In this document: positions 43,889 through 55,395 of the stretch, piece after piece
How positions within the stretch are numbered: position 1 is the first letter of the stretch
Layout: the number at the start of each line of letters is the position of its first letter
Assembly: GCA_030267565.1 (NCBI GenBank)
Contig: BRXU01000042.1
Location: forward strand, 1-64,000
Source of the DNA: Pleodorina starrii
Taxonomy: Eukaryota > Chlorophyta > Chlorophyceae > Chlamydomonadales > Volvocaceae
Direction: 5' to 3'
Length of the DNA stretch: 64,000 nt
Program-made: the position numbers and the translations under genes
The notes under the pieces: generated by a model
Databases searched by the model: none
Told to the model about the DNA's origin: nothing
The model's input: the letters and a program-made list of their open reading frames with translations, nothing else

Positions 43889-45227
43889 TGCGGAGGGCAG
43901 GGTATTTGGGTTTGGGGAGGGGGCAGGGGTTGGGTCGGTGGGTGGGCGCGAAGGGGGAGGAGAAGAGGGCTGGTGGGGAGGACAGGGGGCGGAGGGGTGG
44001 GGCGGAGGGGAAGGGAAGTGGCAGTGGCAGTGGCAGTGGCAGTGGCAGTGGAAGGGAAGTGGCAGTGGAAGGGGAAGTGGCAGTGGAAGGGGAAGGCGAA
44101 GTGGAAGGGGTTAGGGGACAGCTGCTGCGTCTGCGGCTGTGTCACTCTTCCAAAGCAACCCACATTGCAAGCCCAACCCACATTGCAAGCCCAACCCACA
44201 TTGCATTGCACGATCGCAGCACCGAGGAAGCCGCGAGGTCCAGCAGGGCTCAACCTTCCTGCACGTCGTTTAGGCAAGCAAGCAAGCAAGCAAAAAAGTC
44301 AGCAAGCCAGCCAGCCAGCCAGTCAGCAAGCAAGCAAGCCGTGTGCAGCATCACCTCGCGAGGTGCCCGGAGCCCAGCCCGCAATTCCGCAGTTCCTGAC
44401 AACAGCTCCTACCTACTGATCAAGAGAAGAAGATCAATACGGAAAAGGCCCAGCTCAAGCAGAGGTGGACGCAGCGGAGAGTCGAGGTTGCCGTCAGTCA
44501 TTGAAACTTACGGTACCAAACTAAACCTCGCTAAGTATTGTTACTATCAAGAAAGAAAGGTAATAGCAGAAGTTGTAATATTATTGTCTGCAAAGCGTTT
44601 CTGCACAGTCCAAAAGTTTGCTCACCCCTCCGCAGTACGGCGCACCACCAGAAAAACGACCTCGCGAGCCCGGACCCTTCCCGAGCCCTCAAACAAATTA
44701 TTGCCGTGAGGCCCACACAGGACCATAATTTGCGCAAATTTTACCATAAAATCCAGCATATCACAATTCATATGTCCAAAATTAATCCGCGTGCTGTGCA
44801 CAAGCCTGGCTGCCAGCAAAATGTTAAGATGCCAATCAAGGGCCTTGCACACCCAGGCGTGCCCACGCCAGATCTCACCAGGCGCCACGTTTCAGCCCGA
44901 GACCCCGCTGGAGGACACCTTCAGCATGACTAGGCGCACATTTTAGATGGGGTGTTGGCGGCCTGGCACCCTGCCCTAGGGCCGTTCCGTGCCTGTCCTA
45001 CCCCAGATCTTTTGGACGTAGTATTCCTTTTGCGCATCTGCTTCGGCAGAGTTATTATGAATAGCTTGAAACACAAGCAGCACTGCACCCCTCCTCCGGT
45101 GACTCACCATGGGCCAGTGGTTGACACACAGACAGTGGCAGTGGCAGTGCAGTACAGTGCGGAGGGGTGGGCTGGTGGGGAGGGGAGGGCGGGGGGGGAG
45201 GAGAGGGCTGGTGGGGCGGTGAGGGGG

Positions 45228-45292
<65 letters not shown>

Positions 45293-45536
45293 TGCGGAGG
45301 GCAGGGTATTTGGGCGGAGGGGGAGGGGGCAGGGGTTGGGTCGGTGGGGGGGGCGCGAAGGGGGGGAGGAGAGGGCTGGTGTGGAGGAGAGGCGGCGGGG
45401 GAGGCACTCAGCCTTCGCATACACACAGGCAGTGGCAGTGGCAGTGCAGTACAGTGCGGAGGGGTGGTCGGAGGGGGGGCGCGAAGGGGGGGAGGAGAGG
45501 GCTGGTGGGGAGGAGAGGCGGCGGAGAGAGAGGCGG

Positions 45537-45605
<69 letters not shown>

Positions 45606-46950
45606 TGCGGAGGGCAGGGTATTTGGGTTTGGGGAGGGGGCAGGGGTTGGGTCGGTGGGTGGGCGCGAAGGGGGAGGAGAAGAGGGCTGGTGGGGAGGAC
45701 AGGGGGCGGAGGGGTGGGGCGGAGGGGAAGGGAAGTGGCAGTGGCAGTGGCAGTGGCAGTGGCAGTGGCAGTGGAAGGGAAGTGGCAGTGGAAGGGGAAG
45801 TGGCAGTGGAAGGGGAAGGCGAAGTGGAAGGGGTTAGGGGACAGCTGCTGCGTCTGCGGCTGTGTCACTCTTCCAAAGCAACCCACATTGCAAGCCCAAC
45901 CCACATTGCAAGCCCAACCCACATTGCATTGCACGATCGCAGCACCGAGGAAGCCGCGAGGTCCAGCAGGGCTCAACCTTCCTGCACGTCGTTTAGGCAA
46001 GCAAGCAAGCAAGCAAGAAAGTCAGCAAGCCAGCCAGCCAGCCAGTCAGCAAGCAAGCAAGCCGTGTGCAGCATCACCTCGCGAGGTGCCCGGAGCCCAG
46101 CCCGCAATTCCGCAGTTCCTGACAACAGCTCCTACCTACTGATCAAGAGAAGAAGATCAATACGGAAAAGGCCCAGCTCAAGCAGAGGTGGACGCAGCGG
46201 AGAGTCGAGGTTGCCGTCAGTCATTGAAACTTACGGTACCAAACTAAACCTCGCTAAGTATTGTTACTATCAAGAAAGAAAGGTAATAGCAGAAGTTGTA
46301 ATATTATTGTCTGCAAAGCGTTTCTGCACAGTCCAAAAGTTTGCTCACCCCTCCGCAGTACGGCGCACCACCAGAAAAACGACCTCGCGAGCCCGGACCC
46401 TTCCCGAGCCCTCAAACAAATTATTGCCGTGAGGCCCACACAGGACCATAATTTGCGCAAATTTTACCATAAAATCCAGCATATCACAATTCATATGTCC
46501 AAAATTAATCCGCGTGCTGTGCACAAGCCTGGCTGCCAGCAAAATGTTAAGATGCCAATCAAGGGCCTTGCACACCCAGGCGTGCCCACGCCAGATCTCA
46601 CCAGGCGCCACGTTTCAGCCCGAGACCCCGCTGGAGGACACCTTCAGCATGACTAGGCGCACATTTTAGATGGGGTGTTGGCGGCCTGGCACCCTGCCCT
46701 AGGGCCGTTCCGTGCCTGTCCTACCCCAGATCTTTTGGACGTAGTATTCCTTTTGCGCATCTGCTTCGGCAGAGTTATTATGAATAGCTTGAAACACAAG
46801 CAGCACTGCACCCCTCCTCCGGTGACTCACCATGGGCCAGTGGTTGACACACAGACAGTGGCAGTGGCAGTGCAGTACAGTGCGGAGGGGTGGGCTGGTG
46901 GGGAGGGGAGGGCTGGTGGGGAGGAGAGGGCTGGTGGGGAGGAGAGGGGG

Positions 46951-47023
<73 letters not shown>

Positions 47024-47267
47024 TGCGGAGGGCAGGGTATTTGGGCGGAGGGGGAGGGGGCAGGGGTTGGGTCGGTGGGGGGGGCGCGAAGGGGGGGAGG
47101 AGAGGGCTGGTGTGGAGGAGAGGCGGCGGGGGAGGCACTCAGCCTTCGCATACACACAGGCAGTGGCAGTGGCAGTGCAGTACAGTGCGGAGGGGTGGTC
47201 GGAGGGGGGGCGCGAAGGGGGGGAGGAGAGGGCTGGTGGGGAGGAGAGGCGGCGGAGAGAGAGGCGG

Positions 47268-47338
<71 letters not shown>

Positions 47339-48701
47339 TGCGGAGGGCAGGGTATTTGGGTTTGGGGAGGGGGCAGGGGTTGGGTCGGTGGGTGGGCGCG
47401 AACGGGGAGGAGAAGAGGGCTGGTGGGGAGGACAGGGGGCGGAGGGGTGGGGCGGAGGGGAAGGGAAGTGGCAGTGGCAGTGGCAGTGGCAGTGGCAGTG
47501 GCAGTGGCAGTGGCAGTGGCAGTGGAAGGGAAGTGGCAGTGGAAGGGGAAGTGGCAGTGGAAGGGGAAGGCGAAGTGGAAGGGGTTAGGGGACAGCTGCT
47601 GCGTCTGCGGCTGTGTCACTCTTCCAAAGCAACCCACATTGCAAGCCCAACCCACATTGCAAGCCCAACCCACATTGCATTGCACGATCGCAGCACCGAG
47701 GAAGCCGCGAGGTCCAGCAGGGCTCAACCTTCCTGCACGTCGTTTAGGCAAGCAAGCAAGCAAGCAAGAAAGTCAGCAAGCCAGCCAGCCAGCCAGTCAG
47801 CAAGCAAGCAAGCCGTGTGCAGCATCACCTCGCGAGGTGCCCGGAGCCCAGCCCGCAATTCCGCAGTTCCTGACAACAGCTCCTACCTACTGATCAAGAG
47901 AAGAAGATCAATACGGAAAAGGCCCAGCTCAAGCAGAGGTGGACGCAGCGGAGAGTCGAGGTTGCCGTCAGTCATTGAAACTTACGGTACCAAACTAAAC
48001 CTCGCTAAGTATTGTTACTATCAAGAAAGAAAGGTAATAGCAGAAGTTGTAATATTATTGTCTGCAAAGCGTTTCTGCACAGTCCAAAAGTTTGCTCACC
48101 CCTCCGCAGTACGGCGCACCACCAGAAAAACGACCTCGCGAGCCCGGACCCTTCCCGAGCCCTCAAACAAATTATTGCCGTGAGGCCCACACAGGACCAT
48201 AATTTGCGCAAATTTTACCATAAAATCCAGCATATCACAATTCATATGTCCAAAATTAATCCGCGTGCTGTGCACAAGCCTGGCTGCCAGCAAAATGTTA
48301 AGATGCCAATCAAGGGCCTTGCACACCCAGGCGTGCCCACGCCAGATCTCACCAGGCGCCACGTTTCAGCCCGAGACCCCGCTGGAGGACACCTTCAGCA
48401 TGACTAGGCGCACATTTTAGATGGGGTGTTGGCGGCCTGGCACCCTGCCCTAGGGCCGTTCCGTGCCTGTCCTACCCCAGATCTTTTGGACGTAGTATTC
48501 CTTTTGCGCATCTGCTTCGGCAGAGTTATTTTGAATAGCTTGAAACACAAGCAGCACTGCACCCCTCCTCCGGTGACTCACCATGGGCCAGTGGTTGACA
48601 CACAGACAGTGGCAGTGGCAGTGCAGTACAGTGCGGAGGGGTGGGCTGGTGGGGAGGGGAGGGCTGGTGGGGAGGCGCGGGGTGGGGGGGTGGCGGGGGG
48701 G

Positions 48702-48760
<59 letters not shown>

Positions 48761-49004
48761 TGCGGAGGGCAGGGTATTTGGGCGGAGGGGGAGGGGGCAG
48801 GGGTTGGGTCGGTGGGGGGGGCGCGAAGGGGGGGAGGAGAGGGCTGGTGTGGAGGAGAGGCGGCGGGGGAGGCACTCAGCCTTCGCATACACACAGGCAG
48901 TGGCAGTGGCAGTGCAGTACAGTGCGGAGGGGTGGTCGGAGGGGGGGCGCGAAGGGGGGGAGGAGAGGGCTGGTGGGGAGGAGAGGCGGCGGAGAGAGAG
49001 GCGG

Positions 49005-49065
<61 letters not shown>

Positions 49066-50404
49066 TGCGGAGGGCAGGGTATTTGGGTTTGGGGAGGGGG
49101 CAGGGGTTGGGTCGGTGGGTGGGCGCGAAGGGGGAGGAGAAGAGGGCTGGTGGGGAGGACAGGGGGCGGAGGGGTGGGGCGGAGGGGAAGGGAAGTGGCA
49201 GTGGCAGTGGCAGTGGCAGTGGCAGTGGAAGGGAAGTGGCAGTGGAAGGGGAAGTGGCAGTGGAAGGGGAAGGCGAAGTGGAAGGGGTTAGGGGACAGCT
49301 GCTGCGTCTGCGGCTGTGTCACTCTTCCAAAGCAACCCACATTGCAAGCCCAACCCACATTGCAAGCCCAACCCACATTGCATTGCACGATCGCAGCACC
49401 GAGGAAGCCGCGAGGTCCAGCAGGGCTCAACCTTCCTGCACGTCGTTTAGGCAAGCAAGCAAGCAAGCAAGAAAGTCAGCAAGCCAGCCAGCCAGCCAGT
49501 CAGCAAGCAAGCAAGCCGTGTGCAGCATCACCTCGCGAGGTGCCCGGAGCCCAGCCCGCAATTCCGCAGTTCCTGACAACAGCTCCTACCTACTGATCAA
49601 GAGAAGAAGATCAATACGGAAAAGGCCCAGCTCAAGCAGAGGTGGACGCAGCGGAGAGTCGAGGTTGCCGTCAGTCATTGAAACTTACGGTACCAAACTA
49701 AACCTCGCTAAGTATTGTTACTATCAAGAAAGAAAGGTAATAGCAGAAGTTGTAATATTATTGTCTGCAAAGCGTTTCTGCACAGTCCAAAAGTTTGCTC
49801 ACCCCTCCGCAGTACGGCGCACCACCAGAAAAACGACCTCGCGAGCCCGGACCCTTCCCGAGCCCTCAAACAAATTATTGCCGTGAGGCCCACACAGGAC
49901 CATAATTTGCGCAAATTTTACCATAAAATCCAGCATATCACAATTCATATGTCCAAAATTAATCCGCGTGCTGTGCACAAGCCTGGCTGCCAGCAAAATG
50001 TTAAGATGCCAATCAAGGGCCTTGCACACCCAGGCGTGCCCACGCCAGATCTCACCAGGCGCCACGTTTCAGCCCGAGACCCCGCTGGAGGACACCTTCA
50101 GCATGACTAGGCGCACATTTTAGATGGGGTGTTGGCGGCCTGGCACCCTGCCCTAGGGCCGTTCCGTGCCTGTCCTACCCCAGATCTTTTGGACGTAGTA
50201 TTCCTTTTGCGCATCTGCTTCGGCAGAGTTATTATGAATAGCTTGAAACACAAGCAGCACTGCACCCCTCCTCCGGTGACTCACCATGGGCCAGTGGTTG
50301 ACACACAGACAGTGGCAGTGGCAGTGCAGTACAGTGCGGAGGGGTGGGCTGGTGGGGAGGGGAGGGCTGGTGGGGAGGAGAGGGCTGGTGGGGAGGAGAG
50401 GGGG

Positions 50405-50491
<87 letters not shown>

Positions 50492-50735
50492 TGCGGAGGG
50501 CAGGGTATTTGGGCGGAGGGGGAGGGGGCAGGGGTTGGGTCGGTGGGGGGGGCGCGAAGGGGGGGAGGAGAGGGCTGGTGTGGAGGAGAGGCGGCGGGGG
50601 AGGCACTCAGCCTTCGCATACACACAGGCAGTGGCAGTGGCAGTGCAGTACAGTGCGGAGGGGTGGTCGGAGGGGGGGCGCGAAGGGGGGGAGGAGAGGG
50701 CTGGTGGGGAGGAGAGGCGGCGGAGAGAGAGGCGG

Positions 50736-50816
<81 letters not shown>

Positions 50817-52014
50817 TGCGGAGGGCAGGGTATTTGGGTTTGGGGAGGGGGCAGGGGTTGGGTCGGTGGGTGGGCGCGAACGGGGAGGAGAAGAGGGCTG
50901 GTGGGGAGGACAGGGGGCGGAGGGGTGGGGCGGAGGGGAAGGGAAGTGGCAGTGGCAGTGGCAGTGGCAGTGGCAGTGGCAGTGGCAGTGGCAGTGGAAG
51001 GGAAGTGGCAGTGGAAGGGGAAGTGGCAGTGGAAGGGGAAGGCGAAGTGGAAGGGGTTAGGGGACAGCTGCTGCGTCTGCGGCTGTGTCACTCTTCCAAA
51101 GCAACCCACATTGCAAGCCCAACCCACATTGCAAGCCCAACCCACATTGCATTGCACGATCGCAGCACCGAGGAAGCCGCGAGGTCCAGCAGGGCTCAAC
51201 CTTCCTGCACGTCGTTTAGGCAAGCAAGCAAGCAAGCAAGAAAGTCAGCAAGCCAGCCAGCCAGCCAGTCAGCAAGCAAGCAAGCCGTGTGCAGCATCAC
51301 CTCGCGAGGTGCCCGGAGCCCAGCCCGCAATTCCGCAGTTCCTGACAACAGCTCCTACCTACTGATCAAGAGAAGAAGATCAATACGGAAAAGGCCCAGC
51401 TCAAGCAGAGGTGGACGCAGCGGAGAGTCGAGGTTGCCGTCAGTCATTGAAACTTACGGTACCAAACTAAACCTCGCTAAGTATTGTTACTATCAAGAAA
51501 GAAAGGTAATAGCAGAAGTTGTAATATTATTGTCTGCAAAGCGTTTCTGCACAGTCCAAAAGTTTGCTCACCCCTCCGCAGTACGGCGCACCACCAGAAA
51601 AACGACCTCGCGAGCCCGGACCCTTCCCGAGCCCTCAAACAAATTATTGCCGTGAGGCCCACACAGGACCATAATTTGCGCAAATTTTACCATAAAATCC
51701 AGCATATCACAATTCATATGTCCAAAATTAATCCGCGTGCTGTGCACAAGCCTGGCTGCCAGCAAAATGTTAAGATGCCAATCAAGGGCCTTGCACACCC
51801 AGGCGTGCCCACGCCAGATCTCACCAGGCGCCACGTTTCAGCCCGAGACCCCGCTGGAGGACACCTTCAGCATGACTAGGCGCACATTTTAGATGGGGTG
51901 TTGGCGGCCTGGCACCCTGCCCTAGGGCCGTTCCGTGCCTGTCCTACCCCAGATCTTTTGGACGTAGTATTCCTTTTGCGCATCTGCTTCGGCAGAGTTA
52001 TTTTGAATAGCTTG
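38258..52014 (+). repeat. 1.70-1.75 kb chimeric satellite, eight tandem units
   Basis: Units start at 38258, 39960, 41669, 43386, 45109, 46832, 48583 and 50286. The first part of each derives from the 542-bp repeat and contains two (GA)n tracts and one (GGCAGT)n tract, whose lengths explain the size variation. The remaining roughly 1 kb is new: three ACCCACATTGCAAGCCCA copies, (GCAA)n and (GCCA)n runs, then about 780 bp ending GAATAGCTTGAA. Reading frames of 340-508 codons with Glu-Arg or Ser-Leu dipeptide runs are products of the microsatellites and are not called as genes. The 131-codon plus-strand and 88-codon minus-strand frames in the unique part are identical in all units, so recent copying, not selection, explains their preservation. 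Confidence 0.97.
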
Positions 52015-52316
52015 AAAAAAATTATGGCCGGGTGGGTTTCTGCTATGGTGTCGTTTTTTTTGTGGGTTGGGTCGTTGCGCCCCGCTGGCTGGGCGGCGGC
52101 CTCGCGCGCCCAGCCAGTCCAACGGCTTAGTCAACCGCCCGCCCTGCCCTGCCCCTGCCCAAAACATTCTCTCGACCGGCACAGCACCACCGCTTATCAT
52201 AATAATAATAGTAGTAACACATGATATATATATCTTATACTATATATGATTGCTGCTGCTTGCTACTTGGCTGCTTGCTTATTTGACTACTAGATAGCTC
52301 GATCGGTAGCTGCTGT
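52015..52316. other. Unique non-coding DNA right of the 1.7-kb array
   Basis: Starts with an A-run (AAAAAAATTATGG) in place of the usual unit junction, then AT-rich sequence with ATATATATCTTATACTATATAT at about 52224-52246. No gene seen. Confidence 0.5.
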
Positions 52317-52798
52317 TATCGAAAGGGGTGAGACCCCCTGAGACCCCTTCGCGGTCTCAGCCACCACTAGTCAGTCTATTGCTGTGTGTTCTATGCAAAA
52401 TATTGTACTGATTAGTGGCGGGCGAGACACGTACACGTGCGAAGATGCGGTGGATCCATTTTCCCATGACCATGGAGGCTCAAAGCGGCCTTACAATGAG
52501 TACGAAGGATACAACCAAGTATACAACTTATTATTATCCAAAGTGCGGAGACCGTTCTTCCGTTCATCGCGGATTTGATGACCTGCTGACGGCCCTCAAA
52601 CTAACGCATATTTGATCAGGCAGTCAAAGCACTAAAAATGCTGTTAAGTTCATTCCTCTGAGACTCGCGCATTGAAGACTTTTGAAGGGCGCGCTACGGT
52701 ATCAGGCCCGAGACCCCCGGGGAGCCCGATGGCCGTCCACTCGGAGTCTCACGAGACCCGTACAGCGGGGTGTCCAGGGGTCTCACCCCTTTACGTAT
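52317..52798. mobile_element. MITE-like element with TIRs and 3-bp TSD
   Basis: AAAGGGGTGAGACCCC at 52322-52337 is the exact reverse complement of GGGGTCTCACCCCTTT at 52778-52793. Extending outwards both ends finish in CG (52320-52321, 52794-52795), flanked by TAT on each side (52317-52319, 52796-52798). GAGACCC and its complement recur several times just inside both ends, like subterminal transposase sites. At 476 bp with no transposase frame it is non-autonomous. A 3-bp duplication fits CACTA or PIF/Harbinger types, but the family is not assigned. Confidence 0.65.
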
Positions 52799-52866
52799 TA
52801 TACTGCTATCAAACTCGGGCGGCTGCTTTACTTTTGATCGCGCGCGCGGCATCATCATCATCATCG

Positions 52867-52898
<32 letters not shown>

Positions 52899-53024
52899 GC
52901 GAGAGGGCACGATTTGCTTTTGTCTCGTGCGTCGCAGACAGGCAGGCAGGCAGGCGGGAAGGCAGCAGCAGCAGAGCAGATACAGTAAAACAGGCGCACA
53001 TACAGCTTTGCCGCAGAGACAGAC
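52799..53024. repeat. (ATC)n and (CAGG)n microsatellites upstream of 53025 gene
   Basis: A CATCATCATC run at about 52852-52898 and (GGCA)n at about 52938-52958, in the likely 5' UTR or promoter of the next gene. Confidence 0.8.
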
Positions 53025-53029
53025 ATGGC

Positions 53030-53088
<59 letters not shown>

Positions 53089-55011
53089 CAAACGACTGCT
53101 GCTGGCGCTCCTCCGCCAATTTGCAAACGCCGTCGTCGCAAAAGCTGCCGCTGCTGCAGCTTGGTTCGCCTGCAGCAGCAGCAGCCGGCCGCTTCCTGCC
53201 CAAGCACGCGATTGCCTCGCCGCCCAAAGGGCGCGCTCGCGGGCGTTCCGGCAACCGCTGCCGGCGGCACCGTGATGATGGTGGTGACCACCGCGGCCAG
53301 CAGCAGCACCCTCCCCGCAGCAGCATCCCCATCCTCGCGTCGCCGTCGCAGCAGCCACCTCATCAGCAGCAGCCACCTCATCAGCAGCAGCCACCTCATC
53401 ATCAGCCTCCGCGGCCGTCCCCGCCGTCGCAGCCGACACCGCGGCGGGCGGGGTTGACGGCGCTCTCGCCAAGCGGTGTGTCCGGCGCAGCAGTGTGCAC
53501 CGCTGTCCACTGGCTGCAAGAGCTCCGAGGTGGCCGCTACGGCCACGAACGCTGCTGCCGCTCCTGCCGCTCCTGCTGCTGCTTCCACCGTAGCCTTCAC
53601 CCTTCTCCGCCGACGCCGCACGCCCGCCACGCTGTCGCCCAAGCGGTGCGCCTGCTGGCGGACATGGGCGCGGCGCTGCCAAGTAAGCGCCGCCGCGTCT
53701 CGCTGGACGACGCGCCGTCCTTCCTGCACGCGGCGCTGTGGCTGGTCAAGGCCACGGGCGGCACCGTCACGCTGGTCGTGGCGGAAAACGCGCTGCTCGT
53801 GATGCAGCCGCCCGTCGACGAAGCCGCGCCGCTGCGGTCACCCTGCCTCGAGCCGCTGGCGCCTGCTGCGGAGGAGAAGGAGGACGAGGAGGAGGACGAG
53901 GAGGAGGACGCGGCGGTGGCGGCGGCGGCGGTGGCGACTGCGACGTCGGCGACTGCGGCGGTGGAGAAGGAGGCGGCGGCGACGTCGGCGACTGAGACGG
54001 CGACGCCGGCGACTACTGCGACGTCGACGGCGGGCAGGCTGTGCACTGCTCCCAGGGCGGCGGCGAGGCGGGCTGCGAAGGTCATAGCCGATGCAACGGC
54101 GGGTGGCCGACGCCCCTGCCACCGCCACCCTCTCAAGCGCAAGGCGGACGACGTGGTGGAGGCGGCGGCGGCGACGGCGACGGCGATGGAGACGGCGACG
54201 GCGACGGAGAAAGAGCAGGACGACGCGGTGCAGCTGCGGCAGCGTCGGGTGGCGATGGAGTTGGCGGTGAAGGCCGCGCAGCGTGCCGGCCACAGCTACT
54301 TTACACCCGCCCGCATTCCCCGGGCCGAACGCGGTGCTGACGTCGTCCTCCGCGGCGGCCACACTGCGCTGCGGGTTAGGCGTGGCGGGGCGGTGCAGGT
54401 GGATGCGGAGGGGGCGGCGGAGGCATGGGTGTGGGCGCACCGGGCCTCGCTGTGGGCGGTGGGTGGTGCACCCGAGGGGGGCTGTGTGCACGTGCCGCTT
54501 GCGCCCACGGCGGCGGCGGTGGCGGCAGTGGCGGCGGCGGCGGGTTCGGGCGCTGGTGCTGGTGGCGGGGGTGGTGGCGGCGGGGGTGGCGGGGGTGGTG
54601 GTGGCGTCGGCGGGGGTGGCGGCGGCGGGGGTGGCGTCGGCGGGGGTGGCGGGGGGGGGGGGGGGCGGCGGCTGGAAGCATGTGGATGCTCGCGAACACG
54701 CAACGACAGCAGCCGCCGAGGGTACGCAGAAGGAAGCCGTAGCCATGCACATTTGTGACAACGCACGATGCATCAACCCGCTGCACCTGCGGTGGGGATT
54801 TAGGTCGGTTAACGCCGCCCGCTCCACGGCGGCGCACGAGTGGCTGCTGGAGTGCGCGAGTGTGCCTGCCCGTGAACCCGTCACCTCGCCGGGGCCCGCA
54901 GAGTCGGCGTGGCTGCCGGGGCTGGCGGCCCGGCCGCAGCGTGAAGCCGTTCCGCTTGCTGTGGCCTTTGCGGCACCGCCCCCACCGCGCGCCGTCGAGC
55001 TGGGCGATTAA
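53025..55011 (+). CDS. His-Me-finger (HNH-type) endonuclease-like protein, frameshifted at poly-G
   Basis: The ATG at 53025 lies in a good context (AGACATGGCG) and is followed by a run of about 20 Gln. The frame stays open to 54758. Recognisable parts are a basic nuclear-localisation-like patch (SKRRRVSLDD), a helical LLADMGAALP / FLHAALWLVKATGG segment, an acidic run, then GHTALRVRRGGAVQVDAEG and a poly-Gly stretch. The frame then changes: in the +1 frame after the 15-G run at 54651-54665 the text reads KEAVAMHICDNARCINPLHLRWGFRSVN, with stop TAA at 55009-55011. That is the same Cys/His zinc-loop and His-Me-finger signature as in the 13199 gene. A length error or real slippage in the G-run is the simplest explanation. 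If the run is correct as written, the protein loses its nuclease motif. Confidence 0.6.
54535..54670 (+). repeat. (GGC/GGT)n coding tract ending in a 15-G homopolymer
   Basis: Encodes the poly-Gly linker of the 53025 gene. 54651-54665 are all G and coincide with the frame change. Confidence 0.9.
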
Positions 55012-55364
55012 CTGTGCGTGTTTGTGTGATTGTGCGTGTTTGTGCGTGTTTGTGCGTGTTTGTGCGTGTTTGTGCGTGTGTGTACGGTGCAGTTGGGGGC
55101 ACGCAATATGGGTGGGGCAAGGCGGGGGGGGGGGGGGCCCGCCGACGACACCCCTGTACATGAGTGCACGCAGTGCCACACACACACATCCCCCACTGCC
55201 CCGGCTGTTTGGGGGGCTCGGCGACCGGTCAATGCGGGCCGGCGCCCGCGCGCCGCGGTTATTCGGGGTGCTACACAAGTGGAGAGGGTGGTAGGGCGGC
55301 GTGCGGTGCGGGGTGGGGTGCGGAAGGCGCAGAACCGTGCCCGAAACCCCCCGCAATGAGTACT
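55012..55364 (+). other. 3' flank with 10-bp minisatellite
   Basis: About six copies of GTGCGTGTTT at 55013-55082, a 13-G run at about 55124-55136, then unique GC-rich DNA. No gene supported. Confidence 0.6.
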
Positions 55365-55395
55365 CCCTAAAAACCCTAAAACCCTAAAACCCTAA
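55365..55395 (+). repeat. Interstitial telomeric repeats at satellite boundary
   Basis: Three to four CCCTAAAA units in the orientation of the left chromosome end, passing through CCCTAAGACCCGTAG directly into the 21-bp minisatellite. Confidence 0.9.

Noticed and set aside
38316..51655. 340-508-codon frames with Glu-Arg or Ser-Leu runs
   Set aside because: They arise from (GA)n tracts and are open on both strands; unit identity reflects recent copying.
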